The notes under the pieces were generated by a model, which saw nothing but the letters and a program-made list of their open reading frames with translations, made no database searches and had not been told where the DNA came from. The position numbers and the translations under genes are program-made. From Desulfamplus magnetovallimortis (lineage in GTDB: Bacteria; Desulfobacterota; Desulfobacteria; Desulfobacterales; Desulfobacteraceae), in contig NZ_LT828542.1 of the NCBI RefSeq assembly GCF_900170035.1, positions 246,610 through 310,609 on the forward strand: a stretch of 64,000 nt of DNA, given 5' to 3'. Positions 43,800 to 53,730 of the stretch are shown in pieces (within the stretch, counting starts at the first letter, position 1; each line of letters begins with the position of its first letter).

Positions 43800-45629
43800 A
43801 TGCCGGAACTATTCATTGAAATGGACAACGATATGATAATCAACGGATTAAATGACTCTTTGATCAAGCGCCACTCCACCGCATCATCTTATAAAAAAGG
43901 TGAGAAGTATTTCAAAAAAGAACAAATTCTTTCCATGGAACGTCACGGAAACCGTCTCATTTCAATAATACAGGGAGAAGATCCAACGCCCAGAAAAACA
44001 GACATCAGCTTTGATGAAGGCGGACTTCTGAAACTCTCCTGCAACTGCAATGCAGAAAAAGGCTACTGGTGTGATCATATTGTGGCAACCCTGCTGGGAG
44101 CGTTTCATGACCCTGACAAAATAGTTCATCGCCCTGCCCTAAAAGAACTTCTTCAAAAAAAAGATGGCAATACACTTAAAAAAATAATCCATAAAATCGC
44201 AGAAAACAACAGCGATATGGAACACCTTTTCATACGTTATTTAATAGAATCAGACGATAACGATCTCTTGTCTGATACCAACACCATGAACGATCCTGGT
44301 TCTGGCTTATCCCTTCCTGCCAATCCTTTGGTTGATCCCGCTCCATTTGCAAGTAAGGTAACCTATATTATAAAAAAATATGAGGGGCAACACAGGGATT
44401 ATGAAGGCCTTGAACAGATTTCAGAAGTAATGAATGAAGCTCTAGATTTCATAAAACAGGGAGATGGCAGAAGTGCAATTTCAGTTATGGAAGGAATTAT
44501 AGAAGGTTATGTTAAACAGTGGTTTAACCTTGACGGATCTTACGGAGATACAGGGCTTTTTTTTGAAGACCTTGATATGGGTATGGCCAAAGCAATTCTT
44601 TGCACTGCCATTACAAAAGACGACAGGAAAAAATTGAACAAAAAAATAGCTGTCTGGGAAGACAATGTTACGGGATATGGCATTGAACACCCCTTTGTGT
44701 TGAGCAAAAGTGCCCTTCAACAGGGATGGGATGATCCAATATTACAAAAAATTCTTGATGGCGAAACCGTAACAGAATCCCTGTGGCCGGTCAAGATACC
44801 TGAACATGCTCCTATTTTTACACTTATACGCCTTGAAATTCTTGAAATCCGTAAACAATATTCAGAATATCTTAATCTTGCCCTTCACGAGAAATGTTAT
44901 TTTGAATACCTTATGATGCTCACCAAAACAGGCCAATGCAAAGAAGCTATAAAAAATGCAGACAAAATGCTGCGTAGCGGCCGCGAAGCATTGACTCTTG
45001 CAGAAGCTCTCAGGGAACAAGGCCTTCTTGAGTATGCAATGGAGATAGCACGCATTGGAATATCACTTGATAAACCTCCAAGTGCACAACTTGCACTCTG
45101 GTTAAGCGAAAGGTGTGATGCTGTGGGAGATAGGGAAGAGGCTGTCAACTATATGATTGTGGCGTTTAAAAGTGCTCCATCCTTTAATGATTTCCTTAGA
45201 ATCCGAGAAATGTGTGAAAATGAAAAGTGGCCTGCAATAAGAAATCAACTGCTTAAAAATCTGGGTAAAGGAAATTCATTCTTCTCTCTGTCTGATATTA
45301 TTGACATTTTCATTCACGAAAACATGATCAACAGGGCAATATCCCTTGTGGACAAAGAGACATACTGTTACAGAGAGGTAATCCGCGTTCTGGAAGCTGC
45401 AATAAAGGAAAAACCCGAATGGGTAATAGAAAATGCATCAAAAAGAGCTGAGGAGATTTTGGACTCTGCCAATGCAAAACATTATAACAAGGCTGTTAAT
45501 TTTCTCAAAAAAGCCCGAAAAGCTTATAAAGAGACAAAAGCTGTGGATATATGGAATGACTACAAAGACAACCTCTTAAAGAAACACTCCAGAAAATCAA
45601 AATTCAAGGGTTTGATGGAAAAATTATAA
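43800..45629 (+). CDS. SWIM zinc-finger protein
   Basis: 609 residues. The SWIM motif CxCx(n)CxH appears as LSCNCNAEKGYWCDHIVATLLGAF in two parts (about residues 80-103). The rest is helical: residues about 180-600 look like a long TPR/alpha-solenoid (EALREQGLLEYAMEIARIG, ISLVDKETYCYREVIRVLEA). SWIM proteins bind DNA or protein partners and often sit with SNF2 helicases, but none is nearby. The first codons (ATGCCGGAACT) resemble the right end of an F3 element, so the true start could be the ATG at 43821 or 43836. The stop precedes an F2 element by a few bases. Confidence 0.82.
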   Translation: MPELFIEMDNDMIINGLNDSLIKRHSTASSYKKGEKYFKKEQILSMERHGNRLISIIQGEDPTPRKTDISFDEGGLLKLSCNCNAEKGYWCDHIVATLLGAFHDPDKIVHRPALKELLQKKDGNTLKKIIHKIAENNSDMEHLFIRYLIESDDNDLLSDTNTMNDPGSGLSLPANPLVDPAPFASKVTYIIKKYEGQHRDYEGLEQISEVMNEALDFIKQGDGRSAISVMEGIIEGYVKQWFNLDGSYGDTGLFFEDLDMGMAKAILCTAITKDDRKKLNKKIAVWEDNVTGYGIEHPFVLSKSALQQGWDDPILQKILDGETVTESLWPVKIPEHAPIFTLIRLEILEIRKQYSEYLNLALHEKCYFEYLMMLTKTGQCKEAIKNADKMLRSGREALTLAEALREQGLLEYAMEIARIGISLDKPPSAQLALWLSERCDAVGDREEAVNYMIVAFKSAPSFNDFLRIREMCENEKWPAIRNQLLKNLGKGNSFFSLSDIIDIFIHENMINRAISLVDKETYCYREVIRVLEAAIKEKPEWVIENASKRAEEILDSANAKHYNKAVNFLKKARKAYKETKAVDIWNDYKDNLLKKHSRKSKFKGLMEKL

Positions 45630-45631
45630 TC

Positions 45632-45798
45632 ATATAACGTACATGGCTGATTACCGCCACAATCGAAGGGATGAAAGTCTTTTTTAAAACAGGCTGTTAC
45701 CGAGACTTTCATATAACGTACATGGCTGATGATAGCCACAATCGAAAAGATGAAAGTCGTTTTAAAAACAGGCTGTTACCGAGACTTTCATATAAAAC
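45632..45798 (+). repeat. two tandem F2 elements
   Basis: Copies 45632-45716 and 45713-45798 share the ATATAACG junction. Stem A is TGGCTG/CCGCCA (one mismatch) in the first, TGGCT/AGCCA in the second. Stem B ATGAAAGTC/GACTTTCAT in both (first copy AAGTCTTT). Confidence 0.9.
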
Positions 45799-45816
45799 CT
45801 TTCAATAGCATATATT

Positions 45817-45925
45817 GGCATCCTTCATATCATACAAAAAAAGACTTTACACTTTCCGTAACAAGATCCCCGAAAAACGGAGATTATGTTCGGGAAAGTG
45901 TAAATTGGCAAATGAAAGATGCCCA
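45817..45925 (+). repeat. F3 long inverted-repeat element
   Basis: GGCATCCTTCATAT / ATGAAAGATGCC outer arms and CTTTACACTTTCC / GGAAAGTGTAAA inner arms, with CCCCGAAAAACGG in the centre. Confidence 0.85.
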
Positions 45926-46055
45926 TATTTTTTTGATAATCATAAAAATGCCTCACACACAAGGATTAACTATGATTGCAATGGCAGGGATATAGTAGTG
46001 GTAAGGATACTTTTAAAGATGCCCCCAACCGTAAAGTTGAGGGTATCTTTAGATA

Positions 46056-46460
46056 TTATCCATTACTTACCGTGATTTTTCTGGGTACAGCTTTGGCTAC
46101 CTTGGGCAGAATAACCTTGAGCACACCATCGTTAAAATTTGCCTCTATGCTATCCTGCTGAATGGCTTCTGAAAGGGTAAACTGCCTGTAATATTTGCCT
46201 ATCCCAAATTCGATAAGCACATTAGATTCTTTGCCGTCCTCCCAAGGTTTGATATCTCCGGTAAGTGTTAAAATTCCCTCTTTTAAGTCAATTCCAATTC
46301 CGTCTGTTGAAACTCCCGGCATATCGGCCAGCATAATGATTTCCCTGTCATTTTCATATATATCAACGGATGGAGTAAAAACAGGTCCTGGTCTTGTATG
46401 TTCTGTGGAAGAAGAGACCTCCTGCTTTTCCTTTACCTGTAACTCTTTTGTCTCGACCAT
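46056..46460 (-). CDS. small heat-shock protein (Hsp20 family)
   Basis: 134 residues from the ATG at 46460, which has GGAGG 8 nt upstream; the ATG five codons earlier overlaps this SD. The alpha-crystallin domain spans about 35-130: PSVDIYENDREIIMLADMPG, then KEGILTLTG and NDGVLKVILPKV. It binds unfolding proteins in the cytosol without ATP. The N-terminal arm is short and Glu/Lys-rich (about 30 residues). Forms a pair with the second Hsp20 gene upstream. Confidence 0.94.
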   Translation of the reverse strand: MVETKELQVKEKQEVSSSTEHTRPGPVFTPSVDIYENDREIIMLADMPGVSTDGIGIDLKEGILTLTGDIKPWEDGKESNVLIEFGIGKYYRQFTLSEAIQQDSIEANFNDGVLKVILPKVAKAVPRKITVSNG

Positions 46461-46567
46461 TTTATTTTCCTCCATTATATTTTAGTATCTTCATATTGAT
46501 TCTTGCTCAAAAAAAGAATTTGATGAGAGGTTCATGGGTTGCGCTATAGAGTTGCGGTTTTCCCACG

Positions 46568-47041
46568 TTAATTTACATTAATCTTTCTGGGTTTTGCAGC
46601 TTCACTTTTGCCCGCTGTTACAGTAAGAAGTCCGTTTACCATTGAAGCTGTAACCTTTTCCGGGTCAACATCCCCTGGAAGAACAATTCCCCGTGAAAAT
46701 TTGCCGCCCTCCCTCTCTCTTCTGTGATATTTTATATTTTCCTCACAGCAGGCAGTATTTCTCTCTCCGGATATTGTAAGATTTCTTCCGTTAACCTGTA
46801 TGTCAAGCTCTTCTGCCTTTATACCCGGCAACTCGGCACGTACAAAATATTTCTCTTCATTCTCTGTAATATTCAATGCCGGAAAAACTCCTGCCTTAAA
46901 AAAATGAGGCAAATATGAAGAACCGGAACTATCAAACAACCGATTCAAACGATCCATATCTTTCCTTAACTCATCCATCCCGAAAAAAGGATGACTCCAA
47001 CCTGTTGCTGCCGGAAAATTCAACATTCTTCTTGTTATCAT
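46568..47041 (-). CDS. small heat-shock protein (Hsp20 family)
   Basis: 157 residues; SD AAGGAGG 7 nt before ATG. The alpha-crystallin domain (about 52-150) has PALNITENEEKYFVRAELPG, DIQVNGRNLTISGER, GKFSRGIVLPGDVDPEKVTA and VNGLLTVTAGK. The N-terminal part contains MDELRKDMDRLNRLFD, the usual class A arm. Probably one operon with the smaller Hsp20 gene 107 bp downstream. The upstream 275 bp hold no CIRCE element that I can see. Confidence 0.95.
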   Translation of the reverse strand: MITRRMLNFPAATGWSHPFFGMDELRKDMDRLNRLFDSSGSSYLPHFFKAGVFPALNITENEEKYFVRAELPGIKAEELDIQVNGRNLTISGERNTACCEENIKYHRREREGGKFSRGIVLPGDVDPEKVTASMVNGLLTVTAGKSEAAKPRKINVN

Positions 47042-47316
47042 GGCATATCCTCCTTCTTTTACGTTCAGGGGCGTATTAAAAGCACAGTTAATCTCTTTTG
47101 ACTATCTTATAAGCCCCTTTATATTATTAATTAAACTGACTCAACAACGTATTACAATTTGTTTTATTACTTAATCTCAACTTGTGCAAAAAGTAATGAG
47201 TCTTTTTTAATAGTCAAGGGTAATTGAATAATTTTTTGTTAAAAAAGGATGGGAAAAGAGTCTCGAATGAAATTTTGAGTTGCTTGTTTTGGGGAGAATA
47301 TAGCGAGAGGAAAATG

Positions 47317-47994
47317 CTATCCAGATTCAGCGACATCAGCAAGGGCATCAGGATCCACAATAGTTATGACATTTCGATCAATATTGATAACTCCATCTGT
47401 TGAAAGTCTGTTAAAAATCCTTGAAACACTTTCAGGTGTTGTACCAAGAAGTCCGGCAAGCTGATTTTTGGAAACCGGTAACTTCAAAGATGCAGGATAT
47501 TTCTGCTCACGTTCAAGAACCATAAGATACGAGGCAAGCCTTGCAGGCACATCTTTCAGTGATAAATTTTCCACCATAACTGTAAACTGACGAAGACGCA
47601 TTGATAGTACAGCAAGCATGTTCAAAGATAGAGAGGAATTTGTTGCAATGACTTCAATGAACTCCTTTCTGGGCAAAAAGATAACAGTAGCATTAGTGAC
47701 AGCAATGGCAGACGCAGGAAAATTTTTACCTGCAAAAACAGGAACTTCACCAAAAGGTTTTCCAGGCCCGTAAATGTGGAGAATCTGCTCCTTGCCGCCA
47801 AATGATAGCTTGAAGATTTTAACCTTACCGCTTCGGACTATGTAGAAACCTCTACCCGGATCTCCCTCTGCAAATATCATCTCTGCTTTTGCAAAATTCT
47901 GCAACCTGGCGATCCCTGCCAAAACAGCAATGTGCTCTTTCTCCAGGCCATCAAAGAGCGGTGTTGAAGCAATTGTTTCCAATATACTATCCAT
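47317..47994 (-). CDS. Crp/Fnr-family transcription regulator
   Basis: 225 residues from the ATG at 47994, which overlaps the kinase stop by one base (TGATG) and has AAGGA upstream; a GTG one codon before is an alternative. The cyclic nucleotide-type beta barrel (about 10-125; FAEGDPGRGFYIVRSGKVKI) is followed by the dimer helix and a winged helix (about 165-215; SKNQLAGLLGTTPESVSRIF). It has no FNR-type cysteines, so it is not an iron-sulfur oxygen sensor; the ligand is open. Coupled to the hybrid kinase, so part of the same signalling unit. Confidence 0.92.
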   Translation of the reverse strand: MDSILETIASTPLFDGLEKEHIAVLAGIARLQNFAKAEMIFAEGDPGRGFYIVRSGKVKIFKLSFGGKEQILHIYGPGKPFGEVPVFAGKNFPASAIAVTNATVIFLPRKEFIEVIATNSSLSLNMLAVLSMRLRQFTVMVENLSLKDVPARLASYLMVLEREQKYPASLKLPVSKNQLAGLLGTTPESVSRIFNRLSTDGVINIDRNVITIVDPDALADVAESG

Positions 47995-50900
47995 CACATC
48001 GTCCTTGTCAGTTTCTGCAACAATTCTGATGCTTTTTTTGCACCTTCAAAATCAAACTGTTCAATTTTATCTTTTACCGGCTTAAGAGTATCGGCGGGCA
48101 AATATTGTCCAAGCTCTTCAAGAAAAGGTTCACAGGCATCAGGGCTGTATTCATCAAATGAATCAGTCAATTTTGATATCAGCATAATAACAGAATCAAA
48201 ATCAAATGGTTTCAATTCAGATAAATTTGGTGAGGATTTGTCACCAACAAAAGGGATGGTATCGTTATAACTATCTTGCAGCTCATTCTGAATCATATCT
48301 TTACTTCTATTTTTATTTCTGTTTTTTGTTAAATCATACTCTTTCCAGAATGGATTCTCAGAAAACGCCTCCATCTGCCTTATCATCCAGGGAAGCTTAC
48401 CGATTTCAGCTTTAAGAGAGGTCAGAAACACTGCAATATCATCTATTTTACCTTCTCTTGCAAGAGAATCCATTCCAACAAAAATGTCATAGCAATCAGA
48501 AAGAGAGAGATTTCCGGAAAGCCCCTTCATTGAATGGGTGACAATACGCAGTTCACTTATATTCTGGCTTTCAATTAATGTTTCAATTTTGCCAGGCAAG
48601 TCTCTGTTATTCTGATAAAATATTTCAATCCGCTTTTTAAAGGTCAAAGGGTCGCCCCAGTTATCCATTGCCCTTTTCATGTCTATTCCACTGAAACCAT
48701 CATAAATATCATTCAGGGATGAGTAGTCAGTACCATTAAAATGAAAAGCATTTTTTACAATATCAGCATTTCCGGATTTTATGGGCAACTTATTTGGCTG
48801 GTCATCTCCGATTGATAAAGATGATGATTCGTATGAAGAGTCCATCGGGGAAGATCCTGGAACAGAAGAAATGGTCGCAATCCCCTCTTTTTTCATCTGA
48901 ATCAATCTAGGAATCAGCATAAGCAGCTCCTTGAAATTGATAGGTTTTGATATTACAGCATCCATACCTGTCTTTAAATATAACTTTTTATCCTCTTCCA
49001 TGTTACTTGCGGTAAAGGCTATAATGGGAATGGAACTCTCTGTACCCTTTTCAAGTTCCCTTATCTTTCTGGTTGCTTCAATACCATCCATCTCCGGCAT
49101 GTGAACATCCATTAAAATAATATCAAACCCACCCTTTTTAAAAAGTTTAACTGCCTCAATACCGTCATTTGCACCAACTACCTTATATGAGAACCGCTGC
49201 AAAAAAAGTTTTACCAAAAGGATATTCTCATCAAGATCATCAGCCATTAAGATATTCAAGTCATCTTCAGATGTTTTACGGCACACTTTACCGCGAAAAG
49301 CCTCATCATCATTTTCATGGTCTGGGGATGCCGTTGAAGTCGGCCATAAAGGTGTAGTGTTATCATATTCAGGACTTTGCATATCCATGGTTATTTTTTC
49401 CTTGAGCTTTGATCCATCCAGAGCATCAAACTGCTCCGAATCACTATAGACAGACATTTTTACTGTAAAATAGACAACTGTTCCCTTTCCAGGTTCACTT
49501 TCAAACCATATATTGCCACCCATCATCTCCACAAGGTGTTTAGCAATTGTGGTTCCAAGCCCTGTACCACCAAATCGTCGTGTCATTGATGTATCTACTT
49601 GAACAAAAGGATTAAAAATTATACCATGATGCTTTTCAGGAATTCCTATACCTGTATCAGATATCGAGAACAAAAGCATTTCGTTTCCATGGTAAGTGGA
49701 GACTGTGATATTAACAGAGCCATGATCTGTAAATTTTACAGCATTACCAGCAATATTCATGAGAATCTGCCCAAGAGACAATGGAGCTCCCTCATAATTT
49801 TCAGCAACATCGTGGTGACACTCCCATGAAAACAACAACCCCTTTTGCCTGGCTTTTTTTGATATATCCTCCAGTGTATTTTCAAGAAAAGTTCGAATAT
49901 CAAAACTTTTGGTCTCCATCACAAATTTACCATTCTCAATTTTACTCAGCTCCAGGATGTCGTTGAGAAGTACCATAAGTGCTGAGGCTGATTTATGGGC
50001 AATTGCAAGGCGTTTTCTGTGCTCTTCAGGGAGTGTAAGGTCTTCCATACCAAGATCCAAAAAACCAAGGATTGAATTCATTGGAGTACGGATCTCATGG
50101 CTCATATTGGCAAGAAATTCACTTTTAACCATTGCAGATTTCTCTGCCCTTTCTCTGGCTTCAATTATGCGCTGCTCCATGAGTTTCTGCTGTGTGAAAT
50201 CCGTGATAACAGCAAATGCACCGATCCGTTTTTCCTGTTGATCAAATATAGGTGCAGGACTAACAAGAGATGGGATTTTTTTTCCATCAGGCCTGAGAAT
50301 ATCCATTTCAAAACTGCTTCTGGAGTCCGGAGTCCAGTTACTTATGTATTCTCTAACTCTTTTGCGGTTTTTTTCATCAAGGAAATCATAAACACTTCTT
50401 CCTTTAATGGAAGCATCATCCATCCCCATGATACGAAGAAGGGCAGCATTGACCTCCATTGTGTTCAAATGATTATCAAAAAGCCAGAATCCCTGCTCCA
50501 TGGATGCAATGATATTTTTAAGCCTATATTCGCTGCTGCGGACTGCCTCCTTAACAATATGCTGTTCAGTAATATCTTCCTTAACTGCAACATAGTAATC
50601 AATGTTATTGCTACTATCAAAAATCGGTGTGATGATAGCTTTTTCCCAGAACTCTTCCCCATTTTTATTAATATTGCAGAATTCACCCGACCATATATTC
50701 CCTCCTGATATGGTATGCCACAAATCTTCGTAAAATTCAGGAGACTGGCGCTTTGCTTTCAGAATACGAGGGTTTTGCCCCACCGCTTCTTCAAAGGAGT
50801 AACCTGTCAACTCAGTAAAATATGGATTCACATAGGTTATCTTGCCATCTTTATCAGTTACAACAATAGAAACAGGACTTGTTGCCACAGCCTGGCTCAG

Positions 50901-51152
50901 TATCCTCATACGGTCATCGGAACTCATATTGACAGTGGAGAATGGGTCAAATATATCAATTTGTTTACCACCCCCCTTTGATATACAGGAATCAATCGGG
51001 TCACCATCCTCTATACTATTATCAATCATACTCTTATCAACCCGGGAACTTTGAGAGATATTCTCTTCTTCGTCTCTGTTAGAAGCAAAAGATGTCGATT
51101 TTGCCTGTGACCACATTTTTTTCAAATAGTGGACAAATCTATTTTTTGCCAT
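47994..51152 (-). CDS. soluble hybrid sensor kinase: PAS-PAS-HisKA-HATPase-REC-Hpt
   Basis: 1,052 residues without membrane helices. PAS 1 (about 80-195; ITYVNPYFTELTGYS, EFWEKAIITPIFD) and PAS 2 (about 205-325). HisKA with His in LANMSHEIRTPMNS (about 350), HATPase with NAVKFTDHG, SDTGIGIPEK and FGGTGLGTTIAKHL (one G2 Gly-Leu replaced by Thr), REC (about 640-760; DIILMDVHMPEMDG, ISKPI) and Hpt (about 830-925; VTHSMKGLSGNLS). The C-terminal 100 residues form a helical segment common at the ends of such kinases. Its ATG follows the HD-GYP regulator stop directly, so all three genes are coupled. Confidence 0.93.
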   Translation of the reverse strand: MAKNRFVHYLKKMWSQAKSTSFASNRDEEENISQSSRVDKSMIDNSIEDGDPIDSCISKGGGKQIDIFDPFSTVNMSSDDRMRILSQAVATSPVSIVVTDKDGKITYVNPYFTELTGYSFEEAVGQNPRILKAKRQSPEFYEDLWHTISGGNIWSGEFCNINKNGEEFWEKAIITPIFDSSNNIDYYVAVKEDITEQHIVKEAVRSSEYRLKNIIASMEQGFWLFDNHLNTMEVNAALLRIMGMDDASIKGRSVYDFLDEKNRKRVREYISNWTPDSRSSFEMDILRPDGKKIPSLVSPAPIFDQQEKRIGAFAVITDFTQQKLMEQRIIEARERAEKSAMVKSEFLANMSHEIRTPMNSILGFLDLGMEDLTLPEEHRKRLAIAHKSASALMVLLNDILELSKIENGKFVMETKSFDIRTFLENTLEDISKKARQKGLLFSWECHHDVAENYEGAPLSLGQILMNIAGNAVKFTDHGSVNITVSTYHGNEMLLFSISDTGIGIPEKHHGIIFNPFVQVDTSMTRRFGGTGLGTTIAKHLVEMMGGNIWFESEPGKGTVVYFTVKMSVYSDSEQFDALDGSKLKEKITMDMQSPEYDNTTPLWPTSTASPDHENDDEAFRGKVCRKTSEDDLNILMADDLDENILLVKLFLQRFSYKVVGANDGIEAVKLFKKGGFDIILMDVHMPEMDGIEATRKIRELEKGTESSIPIIAFTASNMEEDKKLYLKTGMDAVISKPINFKELLMLIPRLIQMKKEGIATISSVPGSSPMDSSYESSSLSIGDDQPNKLPIKSGNADIVKNAFHFNGTDYSSLNDIYDGFSGIDMKRAMDNWGDPLTFKKRIEIFYQNNRDLPGKIETLIESQNISELRIVTHSMKGLSGNLSLSDCYDIFVGMDSLAREGKIDDIAVFLTSLKAEIGKLPWMIRQMEAFSENPFWKEYDLTKNRNKNRSKDMIQNELQDSYNDTIPFVGDKSSPNLSELKPFDFDSVIMLISKLTDSFDEYSPDACEPFLEELGQYLPADTLKPVKDKIEQFDFEGAKKASELLQKLTRTM

Positions 51153-52208
51153 TTATGAATCTCCGTACAGCCTGCCTTTTCTCTGTTCTGTGGTGTCCCA
51201 AACATTTTTCAGGCTTCTGACTTCCTTCTCAATATGCAGAAAGCACTCAACAATAGCCGGGTCAAAATGGGTGCCAGAACTTCGCCTGATCTCCTCAACC
51301 GCCTCTTCAACCGGCCAGGCATCCTTGTAAGGTCGTATCATTGTCAATGCATCAAAAACATCTGCAACTGCAACAATCCGTGCAGCCTCAGGGATATCCT
51401 CCTTTTTAAGACGCCTTGGATAACCAGAACCATCCCATTTTTCATGATGAAACATTGCAACATCCGCAGCCATTGTAAAAAGTGGAGTGTTGCATTTGGA
51501 TAAAATACTGTGGCCTATTTTAGGGTGAGTCCTCATTATTCTCCACTCATCATCACTTAAAGGGCCTTTTTTCTTAAGAATTTCATCTGGAATGCCAACC
51601 TTTCCTATATCATGCATGGGAGATGCGAGCTCAAGCATTGCTGTCTGCTGAACACTCCAGCCAAAACATCGGGCTATTGCCCCTGAATAGGCAGCCATAC
51701 GCCATATATGCACGCCGGTATCAGTATCATTATAATCACCTGCCTCTCCAAGCATGAACACAGCGGAACGCTGGCTCTCTTCAAGCTCTGCTGTACGTTC
51801 CAAAACACGTTTTTCGCATGCAACCTGCTGATCATGGAGAGCAAGGTGACTTGCCACCCTTGCACGGACAATGGATTTTGACACAGGCTTTGTAATATAA
51901 TCAACACCACCTGCTTCAAATCCTCGGCTTTCATCATCTGTATCGCACATGGCAGTGATAAAAATAACAGGAATAGACGCTGTCTCAGGATGGGATTTCA
52001 ATCTCCTGCATGCCTCATAGCCATCCATCTTTGGCATCATTACATCCATAAGGATAATGTCAGGCATAACCTTAAGTGCAACTTCAATGGCATTCAATCC
52101 ATTTATTGCAAAGGAGAGCTGATAATCTCCTCCAAGAATATGTCGCATAAGTTGCAGATTATTTGGTTCATCATCAACAATTAATATGCGCCATTTATGA
52201 TTATTCAT
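51153..52208 (-). CDS. response regulator with HD-GYP domain (c-di-GMP phosphodiesterase)
   Basis: 351 residues; SD GAGG 7 nt before the ATG. REC at 6-122 (LIVDDEPNN, phospho-Asp in IILMDVMMPKMDG, ITKPV). HD-GYP at about 150-340 with the metal/active motifs HDIGKVGIPDEIL and HHEKWDGSGYPRRL (HHExxDGxGYP complete). The domain opens c-di-GMP to pGpG or GMP. The partner kinase is encoded directly downstream. A diguanylate cyclase at 61.3 kb could supply the opposing activity. Confidence 0.95.
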   Translation of the reverse strand: MNNHKWRILIVDDEPNNLQLMRHILGGDYQLSFAINGLNAIEVALKVMPDIILMDVMMPKMDGYEACRRLKSHPETASIPVIFITAMCDTDDESRGFEAGGVDYITKPVSKSIVRARVASHLALHDQQVACEKRVLERTAELEESQRSAVFMLGEAGDYNDTDTGVHIWRMAAYSGAIARCFGWSVQQTAMLELASPMHDIGKVGIPDEILKKKGPLSDDEWRIMRTHPKIGHSILSKCNTPLFTMAADVAMFHHEKWDGSGYPRRLKKEDIPEAARIVAVADVFDALTMIRPYKDAWPVEEAVEEIRRSSGTHFDPAIVECFLHIEKEVRSLKNVWDTTEQRKGRLYGDS

Positions 52209-52240
52209 AGGGGTTCCTCGAATTTAACCATGAAGGTTTG

Positions 52241-52343
52241 GCATGCTTCATAATCACTTTACACTTTCTGAAACAAAACTTCGTTTTCAGGGTGTTTCCC
52301 CCAAAAAAGTGTAAAGTACTTTTGTGGGAATATGAAGTATGCC
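52241..52343 (+). repeat. F3 long inverted-repeat element
   Basis: GGCATGCTTCATA / TATGAAGTATGCC outer arms; CTTTACACTTT / AAAGTGTAAAG inner arms; a third inner pair GAAACAAAACTTCGTTTTC. Confidence 0.85.
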
Positions 52344-52553
52344 GAAGGTTTAATAATTTGGAGTGTTTGATCTGAAATTTAATTATACAATATAAATAGT
52401 TTTTGCAAGCATCAACTTTATCTGATGTTCTCATCAGTCATAAGTTTTCCCAATGAACACTAAATATAGTACTTTCAAGCAATTAAAAAACACAATATAT
52501 GGTGACGGATTTGAGAACTTACGACTCTTGAGGATGTTGAAACACTGTAAAAC

Positions 52554-52622
52554 TTTACCGTGAAAATGACTATCATTTTTATATTTGGGGGTGATTGATA
52601 CGTAATCAATCATACCCGTTTA
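52554..52622 (-). repeat. F1 element, TTGAT/ATCAA variant
   Basis: Almost identical to the copy at 29.14 kb: AAAATGACTATCATTTT hairpin, GGGGGTGA, TTGAT/ATCAA around ACGTA, CCCGTTTA. Confidence 0.9.
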
Positions 52623-52836
52623 ATTCCATGAAGAATGAATTAAATTATCCTTATTTTCAAGGTAATTTCTTGCATATTTCCTTAATATTATCTAAAGATT
52701 CTGAAGACATTAAGTATGGGTGATTTATTTTGCACTCATTACTTTCTCATTCGTAAAAGTAATCATATTCAGTTACTTATAAGGGAATAAGCGATTTCAG
52801 ACTTTACACCTCCTGAACAAAAAGGAAAATACTTTC

Positions 52837-53631
52837 ATGTCTTTTTTTCTGTTGTACATTGCTCTTGGTTCAATTGCAGGAATTCTGGCCGGTCTTCTGG
52901 GAATCGGTGGTGGCCTTGTCATAGTTCCTATGCTTACATTCACATTTACAGCACAAGGGTTCCCCCACGAACATATCCTTCATATGGCACTTGGAACATC
53001 ACTTGCATCTATCCTTTTTACATCATTATCAAGCGTAAGGGCACACAACTCAAGGAAATCAGTTGTATGGCCTGTTGTGTTTAAAATAACGCCTGGCATC
53101 CTGACAGGAACATTTACAGGAGCATGGATTGCATCTATGTTATCAACCAATTTTCTAAAGGGTTTTTTCGGATTCTTTCTGTATTACGTTGCAACCCAGA
53201 TGCTTCTTGGCATTAAACCCAAACCCACAAGAGAAATACCAGGAACAGTGGGAATATTTGGAGTAGGCAGTATTATCGGAGTTTTTTCAAGCCTTGTGGG
53301 CATTGGAGGCGGCACATTATCTGTCCCCTTCCTGGTCTGGTGCAATACAGCCATGAGAAGTGCCATCGGCACATCTTCTGCAATCGGTTTTCCCATTGCA
53401 GTTTCAGGAACGCTTGGCTATATTATAAATGGCCTGAGAGTTGAAGGGCTTCCATCTCTCAGTTTTGGCTTTGTCCATCTTGTTTCCCTTGGTGGCATTG
53501 TCATGGCAAGTGTGCTGACAGCTCCCTATGGAGCAAAACTTGCACACACTCTGCCGGTGGATAAACTAAAAAAGATTTTTGCCGTGCTTCTCTTTCTTGT
53601 TGGAACAAGAATGTTTATTGCTATTTTCTAA
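52837..53631 (+). CDS. TauE/SafE-family permease
   Basis: 264 residues with about eight helices in two homologous halves, each opening with a Gly-rich stretch: LAGLLGIGGGLVIVPML (about 19-35) and FSSLVGIGGGTLSVPFL (about 148-164). The family exports or imports sulfur-containing organic anions such as sulfoacetate or taurine products, or thiosulfate in some members. No neighbour identifies the substrate here. The SD is weak (GGAAA). Confidence 0.93.
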   Translation: MSFFLLYIALGSIAGILAGLLGIGGGLVIVPMLTFTFTAQGFPHEHILHMALGTSLASILFTSLSSVRAHNSRKSVVWPVVFKITPGILTGTFTGAWIASMLSTNFLKGFFGFFLYYVATQMLLGIKPKPTREIPGTVGIFGVGSIIGVFSSLVGIGGGTLSVPFLVWCNTAMRSAIGTSSAIGFPIAVSGTLGYIINGLRVEGLPSLSFGFVHLVSLGGIVMASVLTAPYGAKLAHTLPVDKLKKIFAVLLFLVGTRMFIAIF

Positions 53632-53730
53632 TGCCCCCATGTTTGCTGTTTTTTTCATCACAATGTTCTATAACCTATTGATATATAAAGATTTCAATAC
53701 AACATTGTGATATCCCCTCAATCATGTGTG

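Larger units (their letters stand above)
45630..46055. other. 426-bp repeat region between convergent genes
   Basis: Two tandem F2 copies followed by F3; nothing else recognised. Confidence 0.65.
52209..52836. other. 628-bp divergent region with F3 and F1 repeats
   Basis: F3 (52241-52343), a half F7 (about 52511-52534, TGAGAACTTACGACTCTTGA) and F1 (52554-52622). The remaining AT-rich part probably carries promoters that I cannot place. Confidence 0.5.

Noticed and set aside
45729..46161. Several open frames between the SWIM protein and Hsp20
   Set aside because: They lie in F2 and F3 repeat DNA and show no protein family or RBS.
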